Source of the DNA: Przewalskia tangutica
Lineage: Eukaryota; Streptophyta; Magnoliopsida; Solanales; Solanaceae
DNA length: 64,000 nucleotides
Assembly: GCA_029844215.1 (NCBI GenBank)
Contig: CM056732.1
Span: forward strand, 19,370,001 to 19,434,000
Reading direction: 5' to 3'
Within the stretch, counting starts at the first letter, position 1. Every line of letters begins with the position of its first letter. A program made the translations under genes and the position numbers. This document shows positions 20,664 through 31,032 of this stretch, one piece after another. A model generated the notes under the pieces. The model was not told the DNA's origin. It was given only the letters and a program-made list of their open reading frames with translations, and did no database searches.

Positions 20664-20796
20664 GGGATAATCTTAGATATGAGGTCCTTGTTTGAAAAAA
20701 GTGTTGTAGGTGAAGTGAGACCCACAACAATAACTGTGCGGATTGCAAGTCGTTCGCAGAAGGATCTACTGGGCACTAGTAAGGATTAACTGCTTT

Positions 20797-20841
20797 CGGC
20801 TAAAAGACGTTAAAGACAACGCTTGTTGGAAGGCAACCCAA
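20797..20841 (+). other. Conserved noncoding block of Athila elements (copy A)
   Basis: CGGCTAAAAGACGTTAAAGA, then CAACGCTTGTTGGAAGGCAA and CCCAA: the counterpart of 14459-14503. Confidence 0.6.
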
Positions 20842-22300
20842 TATTTATTAATTATGTTAGTTTGATTTTTTGTTTTAGTTTGTTTCTATTTTATCTTGAA
20901 CATTTTCACGATCTGGTATGCTTAGTGTTTTTGGATGACATGTGGACTAGGAACTTACCCCGAGGGGAATAGGAGATGAAAATGCTGAAAAGGGAAAATT
21001 GGCAGTAGCTCCGCGGCTCCACCCAGCAGAGCCACGACGCCAGAACTTCAGAGAGTCCCGATGACCTGCGCAATTTCAAGAATCTCATCCCAGACCACCG
21101 TTTTGAACCGTTGTTTTGTGTCTGTAAGTTGTCCCCTTATTTTTAGTCTTCACACATTGGGGACAGTGTGTCGATTAAGTTTGGGGGGGTCTTATTTTGT
21201 TTCATTGTTTTATTTTTGAGTCTTTTTTATTTGGCTTTGTGTTGTTCCATGTGTTTAAGTCATAATTTTTTTTATGGATCATGCATGTTGTAGTTGCTAA
21301 AAATATTGAGTGGATAAAGTGGGATAATGTAATAGAATTGAAAGCAACAATTTGTGTGTTTAAATTAGATATGCCAAAAATTCATGACATCTAATTCTTT
21401 GGAATATTTGTGCTTAGCTTATGTGTTTCAGTTATGGAAAGAACAGTTGAAAAATGTCTAGAAAATCTGTTTGCTTGTTATTTGAGGCGAAATAGTTAAG
21501 ATGTACATATTTAGGGAGATGATTCAGACATTTCTTTGATAGCCCTTCTTACCTTTCATTACCTACCCTGCAATAAATTGTATCCCTAGTCAGTCCCTTT
21601 GAGCCTAAACTCAATTGTTTCTTTGGCACCCTATGATTCCCTTGTGTGCTATAAGAAGTAATTGAAAAGAGGGATGAAGAAATGTGAAAAAGAAATACCA
21701 AAAGAGAGTGAAAAATTGATGCACCCCAATGGAAAAAATATGTAAAAGCTTAAGTTTAGGGGTGCCTATGTGAACGTGTTTCATGATCTCAAAAAGAGAA
21801 TTGGGGAATGATAGGTATGAACTGAAAAGAATACCAAAAAGAAGGACAAAAGAGTTGAATGAAAAAAACCCGCTTATGATACGTAAATTGAGCCTAAATG
21901 CCTACTTTTACCTACCCCTGCCTAAACCTATATTACAACCCTTGAAAATTCTGATGATCTTTAATATGTATATCTATGATTAGTGGAGAATAACTAGTAA
22001 ACAGGTCTATAGCGTTTGGGAAAGATGAAATAAAATTGACATGCATAGGTTAGGTGTTTGTATTTTCAGTGACTATGATCCAAGTGAATTTGCGGAATAT
22101 CTAACTTGAAATTCTAGATTGCTAATTATTCATGCTAAATATGTTCTAACATATTATTCCATCTTTCATCCATGATTTTGAAAGAGCATTACTATAACTA
22201 TTTGATCCATTTTATTGAGTCTTTTATTTGATTTTATTTTCGTTTTTATTTTTTGTTTAGTGCATTACTCGAGGGCGAGTAAAGGTTAAGTTTGAGGGTT
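20842..22300 (+). other. Athila-A 3' noncoding region with two purine-tract modules
   Basis: It is colinear with 16391-17706. The internal module is ACACATTG / CAGTGTGT with loop GGGA at 21152-21171, then TTAAGTTTGGGGGGG to 21189. The terminal module is TTACTCG / CGAGTAA with loop AGGG at 22265-22282, then TTAAGTTTGAGGG. A GC-rich stretch (about 21009-21070) shares AACTTCAGAGAGT with the copia-2 LTR. No gene is seen. Confidence 0.6.
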
Positions 22301-23509
22301 TATTAGTCATATTTTATATACACTTTTTGAGTCATTTTTAGTTATTATTTTACTCATTTCATCTGTGTTTAGTATAGTATTAGGGTTGTTTTTCTTTCTT
22401 TTGAGTCCCAGCGGTTCAAAAAAGCAAAATAGCGAAAAGGAGCGAAAAGCGGACATAAAAAGAGCGTCCCGAGGCAAAAAAGGTTAAAAATTGGAGATTA
22501 GGAAGAAGGCAAAGTAGGACCGCGGTGCCATTTTTCGGCACCGCGGTGCCGAGGCGGGTCTGCGCGAGAAAAAGTCAATTTTCCAATTTTTCGAAGGGCA
22601 AAAGGGTCTGAAACGTAATTTTTCTCAATTATAAAATTCCTAAACCCTAACCTTATTATTCATCTGAGATCTTACATCTCATATCATACTTTGGAGAGGA
22701 AAAGGAGGCTACAACACAAGATTAGAGACAACGTTGGTTCAAGTTTCTTTTCTTTTCTTTGTTTTTATTTCAGTTTATGTTGGTTTGTATTAGTTATTGA
22801 CATGGCAATATTTAGGAGCTAATTACTTAATTATGGTTTTCCTATTGAACCGCTTGAAACTCCCTTTCATGAATTGATGCATTAGTTTGATTTCTTCTTC
22901 ACTTGATTAAGATTTATTCAATATTGGTATGAATGTTTGATAGTTAATTGATCACTAATTATCATAATCTATATGATTTCGAATCAAGAACCGAGAGGAG
23001 AGATTTGGATATGCTGTAATTGAATAGACATAGGTTAAAATTGCGGACAAAAGTACCCCGATACTTGTGTAGCATTATAGGTTATTGTTCTTAATCCTCC
23101 TATGTGGTAAAATCTATCATAGAAATATAGATGGTTTCTGCACTGGGGTTAAGCGATTATATATCCTAACTGGAATATAAGACAATCTAGTTAACCGATA
23201 TCTTAACGTAGAAAAAAAGTCATTCTAGTTGCATTAAGGATTGAAAAGAGTGGATAGTTGAGGATATTGAAAGCCCTAATTCCTTCATAATTGATTGAAC
23301 CTCAATAATTAAGTTTAATTCTTGCAATTACTCTAGTGGTGTTAGATAAAAACCCAAATCAACCATCGTTTGTCAAATAGATAACCTAGAATAGATGTTC
23401 GGTAATTAGAAATCAGTCTCTGAGGACGATATTCGGTCTTAACAGACTATATTACTTGTAACGATTCGTACACTTGCGTTAAACAATATGGAAATATCGC
23501 TAACAAGTT
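22301..23509 (+). repeat. Athila-A 3' LTR
   Basis: It starts TATTAGTCATATTTTATATAC (the TG start appears mutated to TA) and ends near CTAACAAGT before the TGCGCCAT flank. It holds the uninterrupted TATGTGGT site corresponding to the hAT insertion point, and a perfect GC-rich hairpin ACCGCGGTGCC / GGCACCGCGGT near 22517-22546. Confidence 0.88.
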
Positions 23510-25643
23510 TGCGCCATACACTTCAAAACAAAATGGAGTTGTCGAACGTAAGAATAGAACATTGAAGAATATGATAAATTCTATGTTGATTAGTTCGGGG
23601 GCACCCCTTAGTCTATGGGGTGAGGCGTTAATGACTGCAAATATGATATTGAACAAAATTCCTCAAAAGAAAAATGATCAATCTCCTTATGAATTGTGGA
23701 AAAGAAGATTTCCTACTTTCAAAAGGATGAAAGTGTGGGGTTGCCTAGCGAAAGTTCAAGTTCCCTTACTAAAGAGAACTAAACTTGGACAAAAAATGGT
23801 GGATTACATATATATTGGTCATGCTAATAATAGTGCAGCATATAAGTTTTTGCTGTATCATTCAGATGTTGAAGGTATTCACAAAAACACACTTATGGAA
23901 TCCGCGGAAGCAGAATTTTTTGAAGAGATTTTCCCTTACAAAGACAAGTATAAAAGTGTTCCTAATAATAAGAAGATGACACTGCCTCAAAATGAGTCAA
24001 ACCAAAATGATGATAATCTTACTTCTTCGGTTCAAGAAGAAAATTCTGAACCAAAGAGAAGTAAATGTGGAAAAAACGCCAAAGATTTTGGACTGGACTT
24101 TATGTCCTTTTTCGTTGAAGGAGAACCTCAAACATATAGGGCTACAATGGAATCATTCGAAGAAACTTATTGGAAGGAGGCTATCCAAAGTGAGGTGGAA
24201 TCCACCGTACAAAATAATATATGCAAATTGGTTGATCTCCCTCCGGGATAAAAGCCAATAGGCCATAAATGGATCTTCAAACAGAAACTAAGGTCTTATG
24301 GTACTATAGAAAAATATAAAGCACGTATAGTAGCCAAAGGGTTTAGACAAAAAGAAGGTGTTGATTTCTTTGATACATACTCACCAGTATCTAGAATTAC
24401 GTCTATAAGGACGTTAATTGCTATAGCAGCGATTCACAATTTGGAAATACACCAAATGGATATGAAAACTTCATTCTTGAATGGTGAACTAGATGAAAAC
24501 ATTTACATGGAACAACCCGAAGGGTTTGTTGGTAAAGGTCAAGAGAAGAAATTTATAAGTTGATTAAGTCTTTATATGGACTTAAACATGCTCCAAAATA
24601 GTGACATGAAAAGTTTGATAATACATTATTATCAAATGGTTTTCAAATAAATGAATGTGACAAATGTGTCTACATTAAGGTGTGTAATAATGCATATGTC
24701 ATTATATGCTTGTATGTGGATGATATGCTAATTATGGGAACAAGTAATGATGTAATTAACCAAACTAAGAAAATGTTGCATGCCGCTTTCGATATGAAAG
24801 ATATGAAAATAGCGGATGTCATTCTTGGTATTAGAATTCAAAGGAATTCTGAGAGTTATATATTAACTCAATTTCATTATGTTGAGAAGGTCCTTAGAAA
24901 ATTTGGACACTATGATGATAGACCGATTGCTATCCTCTTTGATCCTGCTAGTCACCTTAAAAATAATGAAGGTGATAGTGTGTCTCAATTGGAGTATACA
25001 CAAGTTCTTGGAAGCTTGATGTACAGATTTGGCATATACAGTGAGATGAATTAGTCGATACTCACACAATCCTGAAAATGATCATTGGGTAGTGCTAATA
25101 AGGGCACTACGATATCTAAAACATACTATGAACTATGGGTTGCATTATACAAAATATCCTCCCGTGTTAGAAGGATATTGTGATGCTAATTGGATTTCCA
25201 ACCATTCAGAAAGTAAGTCCACAAGTGGATATGTATTTACACTTGGTGGAGCGTTGGTATCTTGGAAATCATCAAAGCAAATGGTAAATATGTGATCAAC
25301 TATGGAAGCAGAGTTTGTAGCCTTAGACAAAGCTGCCGAAGTGGCAGAATGGCTAAGAAACTTCCTAGAAGGTATTCTGTTATGGACAAAGCCTGTGACA
25401 GTCATTTGCATACATTGTGATAGTATGGTTGCCCTGACGAGGGAAAATAATCAAATATACAATGGCAAGTCAAGACATATAAGGCGACGTCATAATACAA
25501 TACGAAGCTTGCTGAAGAATGGAATTATTTCCATTGATTATGTAAAGTCAAAGGACAATTTAGCGGATCCTTTAACAAAAGGCCTTACAAGAGAGCAAGT
25601 CGTATTTACATCGAGGGGAATGGGCTTAAAGCCAATACAATGA
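23510..25643 (+). pseudogene. Copia-1 integrase C-terminus, reverse transcriptase and RNase H
   Basis: Integrase resumes with YTSKQNGVVERKNRTLKNM (the third catalytic Glu lies in VVERKN) and continues to 24251, where a stop ends the frame. The reverse transcriptase follows in pieces: HKWIFKQKL, YKARIVAKGF, and YVDD at 24713-24724 (YVDDMLIMG). RNase H lies at 25092-25643, with YCDANWISN and SKDNLADPLTKGL near the end. There are multiple frameshifts and stops. Domain order protease-integrase-RT-RNase H confirms Ty1/copia. Confidence 0.88.
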
Positions 25644-26246
25644 GTCGTTAACTAGTGGAAACCTAACCTATCATAATTGGAGATCCCATGGTTTAGGTTC
25701 AATAGGAAAACTAGCTGGGGAAAACTCAAGGAGCATAAAACACACATATGCTCATTCCTATGGTGTACTAAGTGTGTTAATCCGTTGATGTTTTAAGGGA
25801 TGAATATATTATTCTTAATAATACTCAAAAGCCTTTATGGTGAGATAGTACAGACTATTCCTGTTTGGTATTACCTATATGAGATTAATGTGGGGTCGCA
25901 TCTGGGAGAACCGATATGGCTACGTTCTCTAGAAATTCTCATGAAGAAGGAGTTGTTCATGACCGAAAAGAACACAACCGTAAGAATTGAAATGTGTTGA
26001 TATGATATGTGTGATGTTTGTTGTCTCGATTTACTACAAAACGTGAATAGTTCAAGACATTTCGTTCACTACTTCACAAGTAGATCCGATAGGTATTCAC
26101 TACGAACGGTTCAAATCCAAAAGACACCGTTTCCGATGCATGTCATATCGCGTTTGACAGAAATGACGATAAGTTCCTCTTTATCTTATTTTCTATTCAC
26201 ATGTGGGGTATTGTTAGATATGTTGTGAATAGAAAATGTGGGGTAT
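25644..26246 (+). other. Copia-1 3' untranslated region
   Basis: There is no coding frame. It ends with the inverted repeat and duplicated purine tract described at 26189-26246. Confidence 0.6.
26189..26246 (+). other. Hairpin and duplicated purine tract before copia-1 3' LTR
   Basis: A 13-bp perfect inverted repeat, TTTTCTATTCACA (26189-26201) and TGTGAATAGAAAA (26224-26236), encloses a 22-base loop. The 15 bases ATGTGGGGTATTGTT occur in the loop (26201-26215) and again right after the hairpin (26236-26250). The second copy spans the expected polypurine tract and the LTR start at 26247. Confidence 0.75.
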
Positions 26247-26981
26247 TGTTGGAACTTGTAGAAGAATAAGAGTATGATAAAAAATGACTTCGGCAAAAAT
26301 TGGTCGAAGGGCCGAGACGCTTGATGGCAGGGCCTAGGCTCTTAATTTCCAGTAAGTTACTGAAATTACCAAAGCGAATTAGGGCCGATGCGCCAAGACG
26401 AAGGGCGAGGCTCTTGATTGGCAGTAAGCCACTGGAACTGAAAAATGAATTAGGGCCGGGGGGCCAGGGGCAAGAGCCGAGGCGCTTCGCAACGGTAATT
26501 TCCAGATTTGAACCAAAAATTGTGTCTCTTCACATAAGGTCACAACCTTTAGGTGAAAGGCTGCTTATGATCGAATTTTATGCTTTATAAAGCATGTTGA
26601 TCACTTGTTAGAGGACACAACACAATACATTTAACAATCAATCATTAAACTCAATTAATGATCTAAGAGTGTTGCTTGATCTTCATCTTCTTCCCACAAA
26701 AATATTTTTGAAAAACACATAAAGTAAATTCGTCAGAAGTAAAGTTCTTGTGCTATAACTCTCACTGTGATAGTTGTATCCTCAAGGCAGACGTCCGTAG
26801 AACTACAACACAAATGGGGATGAATTTTGTCTTAGGACACTACATCAAGAAGACCTCTATCTACACCAAGTTAGTATGTGTTTAAGTATTTGTTGTACTT
26901 ATTGTTGTTGATTTAAATTTATCTTGAATTACTTGAATTTTATTGTGCTTATTCATTGATGAGTCTAAATTGACACTAACA
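26247..26981 (+). repeat. Copia-1 3' LTR
   Basis: 735 bp, TGTTGGAAC...CACTAACA, followed by AATTC. It carries extra bases relative to the 5' LTR around 26395-26460 (a repeated GGGCGAGGCTCTTGAT-like segment). Confidence 0.92.
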
Positions 26982-27144
26982 AATTCTGTTTACGAATGTC
27001 GGAAATTATGTCGTCCGACACCAGTAACAACACTTTATTAAAATAAAAAACTTTAAAGAGTAAATGCAGCGGAAATTTAAAAAACACAAATGTTTTAAAT
27101 TTTCATAAGCTATATTATAAATATAACTTATGATGGTCAATGAC

Positions 27145-27147
<3 letters not shown>

Positions 27148-27211
<64 letters not shown>
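27148..27211. repeat. (TA)n microsatellite
   Basis: About 32 TA units end exactly at the start of the copia-2 3' LTR. The flank 26987-27147 is AT-rich noncoding DNA. Confidence 0.95.
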
Positions 27212-27216
<5 letters not shown>

Positions 27217-27984
27217 GATAAAGTGTATAAAATTACAAGGAAATGGGAATTGTAACAACAAAAACAAGTAACAAGAAATCTGGAAATTAAACAAAGAAAA
27301 AAAGTCTTGATGAGTTGATTGGATGTACAATCTACCCTTAAGATAATATTGTCTCGTATATCCTTTCAACGGTTGTAATGACAACTTATCTCCAAAGATA
27401 AAACAACAATCAAACAAATGAGCAAAGGAAACTCAAGTGTTTGCTTTGGAAGAAAGATCTTTGAGTGTTTGTGATTGCTAAAGAGGAAGATAATTTCAGA
27501 GAATTGTTTTGTGAATGTGTATATTGTAAATGTTCCCAAGGCCTTATTTTATAGTATGAAGAAGATGGTCTTCCACTAGGTCAGCCCAAAAACTATTTTC
27601 GTCCATCTTCCAACGGTCTAAAACGCCTGCGTGTTGGCAGATCGGCGCCTGCAAGACCGAAACCGTAGAGTTTCGCATCGCCGTGGCCTCAGAGTCGCCG
27701 CAGTGTGGCGTCTCGGCATTTTCAAACTCGTTTCGTCTTTCATACATTGTACACGTCTTCCTTTCATTTACCAATATGAAATCATTGTTATTTGGCCAAT
27801 AACCATCTATTATTTTACGTCTCAAATAATTTGTATAAGTACATTTATCTCTTTCACTTAAGGAAATTACGAGCTTTGAAACCATGTGTGTGGAAACCAT
27901 GTTTCCGACGTGCGGGGCCCCCAATTGTTCGATTCATAATTAATAGGATTTACTATATTTCACGTTTAATAAATATTTTCAGCA
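27212..27984 (-). repeat. Copia-2 3' LTR
   Basis: On the plus strand it starts TGTTGGATAAAGTGTA and ends ATATTTTCAGCA, matching 53105-54029. Compared with that copy it lacks about 110 bp and part of the GC-rich patch. Confidence 0.9.
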
Positions 27985-28311
27985 ATCCCCTCTTGGAAGA
28001 GATTTTGGTGCATGTGTATGGTATCGTTCTAGCAATCACTCGGCGGAACGATGTTGCATCTTGAGAGGTAGTCGGAGCTTTGAATCTTTCATAGTAGAAT
28101 ATCATCGGACATATATACTGCGCGGTGAATGTGATGTCTTGAACCGTTAGTGTATAGTATAGGTCAAGACAATGGTATCAACACAACACCTTTCCTACTC
28201 AATCCTTCTTATGTTTTTGTCCATCGTGGGCCGTGGACACACTTGGATTCTTAATTGCGTTCATTTGAGGTGGCATGTCCTCGCACTTAAATAGGTGATC
28301 TCCTACAAGGT
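27985..28311 (-). other. Copia-2 3' noncoding end with polypurine tract
   Basis: On the minus strand CCAAGAGGGGAT touches the LTR and is the likely polypurine tract. The rest is noncoding and ends at AAGGT (28307-28311), the left duplication of Gypsy-1. Confidence 0.6.
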
Positions 28312-30827
28312 TGTTACACCCCGTAATTCAGGTCATGCTTATGAGAACGTACGAAAGGAATTAAGATTTAAATTTTAGAAAAATAGGTTGTCAGAATGTT
28401 CCGGACGGGTTTTAGTCAACTTTGAGGCGGTTTATGTCCAGTTACATTAGGAGTTCCTAGGTGTTTCAAAGGCCTAGTATGTAGTTCGTTGAGTCTAGTT
28501 CCCAACGCAACAAACCGTGCGTCGATAGGACATCAGAGTAGAAAGTTATGGAAGTTACAAGTTCAGTGCGCAGTCGAGCAGAAAAGTATTTTCGGTCAGG
28601 TGCCACAGCGCCGCGGCGTCGAGGCGAGTTTTTGCAAAATCTGGAGGAAAATCAGAAGATATTTTTTTAAAAAAGGCCATGGGAGGGTGACAAGTGTCCC
28701 TCCCATCTGATTGTGTGGAAGAACTATTTATTGACCAAGTCTTAAAGACTTGATCATTCTTCACAAAACCCCCTTCTCTCTAAAAATTTCCTCTTCCTTC
28801 TCTCTAAAAAGTTCCTCTCCCTTCTCTCTAAAAATTCAAGAAGAAACCAAGGCCTAGAGAAATTTCGGCAAGGTGGCAAGAATGAAATATGTTGGCAAGC
28901 TTGTAGGAGGTTTGTGGAAGTGATTGTGGAAAGAGGGCAAGTGAGATTTGTTGGACTGATTTGGGTAAACTCTAAGGTAACAATCCATTCTCCTTTTTAA
29001 GTAAATTGTGTTGCATGTGAGGAAGAAAGGACTTGTAGTTGTCAATATTGCTTTTAGGTATATTGCATGTAAGAATAACGATTTGGATTTAAAAGGATTG
29101 GATAAGGATGATATGTGAACATGTTATAGTCAAGATACTACCTTAAACTTATTGGATTATTTAATTTGTATTTTGGGGCAGAATTTTACACGTCCAAGTT
29201 AGGCGTGTAATCCCCTTGTATTGCTGAATTGTTGGGCCTTAAATGGGGCGTTTAGTAGTTGAATTCGAGCCTTGAAAAGGTGGAAAAGTATGTAGAAACA
29301 AAGGAAGTGTTGTCCAATTTTCCGTAGCATAAGGAACTTTATACTTAGAATATTCGACGAAGAAGTCTAGACGTTAATAGACGTATGTGATTATTATAGG
29401 TTGATACTCTACGCGCGGCATATTCGACTTGACAAGTGGATTTAGCCGAGGAGGTACGTGATTCTTCCTATCCTCTTGAGCATGATATTTGTAAATATAT
29501 AGTACGGTAGACGTACGTGTATTAACTGAATTTGGTTTCACTTTGATGTCTATTGACTTGAGTTCTAAATGTTAAGAATCTTGAAATATTTCAAAAAGAG
29601 TTATGAATCATTATTCTGAAGGAAATTAATACTTGGTTTTAAAAGAATAAGTTCTTTTGGTTTTCCAAACAAATGTGAATGTTTGATTTATTACAAAGTT
29701 TAAGTGTTATACTAACTTTATGGAAAGTTAGTTATAGTGACTCAAGGAAGATAAAAATGAATGGTTTACTTACTTGTTTGTAGAAGCCTTGTAATGATTT
29801 CTGAATGTGTGGTAAGTTTGTTTGAAGAGTAAACATGTTATGTTACTATGGGTGTTAGTTCCTTGAGTTTTGTTGTGGTAAGGGGGTTCTCTCGTTGTGC
29901 TTATGTCATTACGATGAGCCGGTTGTGCTTGTGTATATCACCTACCCCCCCTGACTTGTTATGATGCCGCGGGTTAGCTACCCCCGATGCGAGGAGTACC
30001 TCATGCGGGTCCACTTGACCTATGCGGACAACGGAAGTCCAGGAATCACTCCGGGTGTGTTACGCCGATGCGAGGAATACCTCATGCGGTCCTAGTGGCC
30101 ATACGAACTATGGTAGTCCAGGAAATGCCGCGGGTTAGCTACCCCCGATGCGAGGAGTACCTCATGCGGGTCCACGGGACCTATGCGGACTACGGAAGTC
30201 CAGGATTAGGCTCGTATAATGATACTATGGGCGAGTGGCCCTGCTTCGATCATTAGCTGCCTAGAAAAGACCGGTTGTGTTACACCTGTTTACTCTTATT
30301 TTATGTTGTGGCACTGTGTGCGGTTAATTGGTTTTTCATACATATCTGTGGATTTGGTATGGAAATGTTATGATTTCATTACAGTATTTTCAGTTTCACA
30401 TACTTGGTACCTGTTGTACTGATCTCCTTCGGGGGGCTGCGTTTATGCCGCAGGTCGAGGTACATCGGTTGTTGATCCTCGCTCTTAGGATCACCGTTCT
30501 GCTTTTGGGAAGCCCCGTTTCTCCGAAGGCTTATCTTTTGGTATGATTCTCTGTCATTGTAGATTCATGTACATTCAGGGGTATGACGGCGCCACATAGT
30601 TGTTACAAACTCTTAGAGGTTTATAGTCTGTTGTAAATTGGGTTTTAAAGGATGAATCGCTCGCTTTTGTTATGTATAGTTACCGAAAGGTAATCATTTT
30701 GGGTTAGCCTGTTTCTTATTTTATATTATTTCATGTTTATGAGTTTACTTCCGCTAGTTTTTCTCTGATGTTGTATCACTGGGGTGCCCGGGGTAAGGCA
30801 CGACCACGCCCGAGGTCGGTCGTGACA
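28312..30827 (+). repeat. Gypsy-1 5' LTR
   Basis: 2516 bp. It matches 46215-48636. Early in it lie a GC-rich palindromic patch (about 28600-28630), the inverted repeat ATGGGAGGG / CCCTCCCAT (28679-28706), a CTATTTATT box and the palindrome at 28733-28755. A degenerate initiator-Met primer site (TGGTATCGTGAGC) follows at about 30831. Confidence 0.92.
29965..30215 (+). repeat. Tandem repeats in Gypsy-1 LTR
   Basis: Three related units, each with GATGCGAGGAGTACCTCATG followed by CGG, then a tail such as CCTATGCGGACTACGGAAGT and CCAGGA. They recur in the 3' LTR at about 47775-48015 and, in shorter form, in Gypsy-2 (33890-34030 and 41555-41690). Confidence 0.8.
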
Positions 30828-31032
30828 AAGTGGTATCGTGAGCAGTTAATCCTCGGAAAGTGTCTACAGGCCGTATCTAGTAGAGTCTTGATTATCGGTG
30901 TGTTGTGCACCACACCTATAATCAGGAGGCTACATGATATTTAGGATTGGTTTCCATTCTTTCACTCTAAGATCGTGCAATAGAGCTGTGTTATAGGTTG
31001 AACTCCCTCTGACATATTTTTATGTATCAGTT

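Larger units (their letters stand above)
9499..23509 (+). mobile_element. Athila-A: internally deleted Athila-like element inside copia-1 integrase
   Basis: The paired LTRs begin near 9499 (TGTTAGACATATTTTATACAC) and 22301. The 5' LTR ends in CTAACA at 19925, followed by a tRNA-Asp type primer site. The copia-1 coding sequence flanking it rejoins in frame, with an 8-base imperfect repeat, TGCGTCAT (9491-9498) and TGCGCCAT (23510-23517). Internal DNA is only about 2.4 kb: a gag remnant, a conserved noncoding block and two purine-tract modules, with no polymerase. It is a non-autonomous derivative. Its 5' LTR is interrupted by a hAT-like element (10307-19521). Confidence 0.85.
6882..26981 (+). 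mobile_element. Copia-1: Ty1/copia retrotransposon, outer shell of a nested stack
   Basis: It begins TGTTGGAAC at 6882 and ends CACTAACA at 26981, flanked on both sides by AATTC (6877-6881 and 26982-26986), a perfect 5-bp target duplication. It has paired LTRs, gag, protease, integrase, reverse transcriptase and RNase H in copia order. A 14 kb insertion between 9499 and 23509 splits the integrase. Without that insertion it would be about 6 kb. The LTRs differ by many substitutions and indels (668 versus 735 bp), so it is the oldest layer of this stack. It is not functional. Confidence 0.93.

Noticed and set aside
25800..26228. Two plus-strand frames after copia-1 RNase H as a possible extra protein
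   Set aside because: They lie in the 3' untranslated region, have no motifs, and end at the purine-tract hairpin.
26987..27211. Solo copia LTR at 27212-27984
   Set aside because: Its partner LTR and element body lie beyond Gypsy-1, and the AAGGT duplication shows Gypsy-1 separated them.
27115..27417. 100-codon minus-strand frame with an Ile-Tyr repeat
   Set aside because: The IYIY tract is the translated (TA)n microsatellite, and the rest is LTR sequence.
29965..30215. Regularly spaced repeats resembling a CRISPR array
   Set aside because: Units are imperfect, few, related in their spacers and repeated in the partner LTR of a plant retrotransposon.
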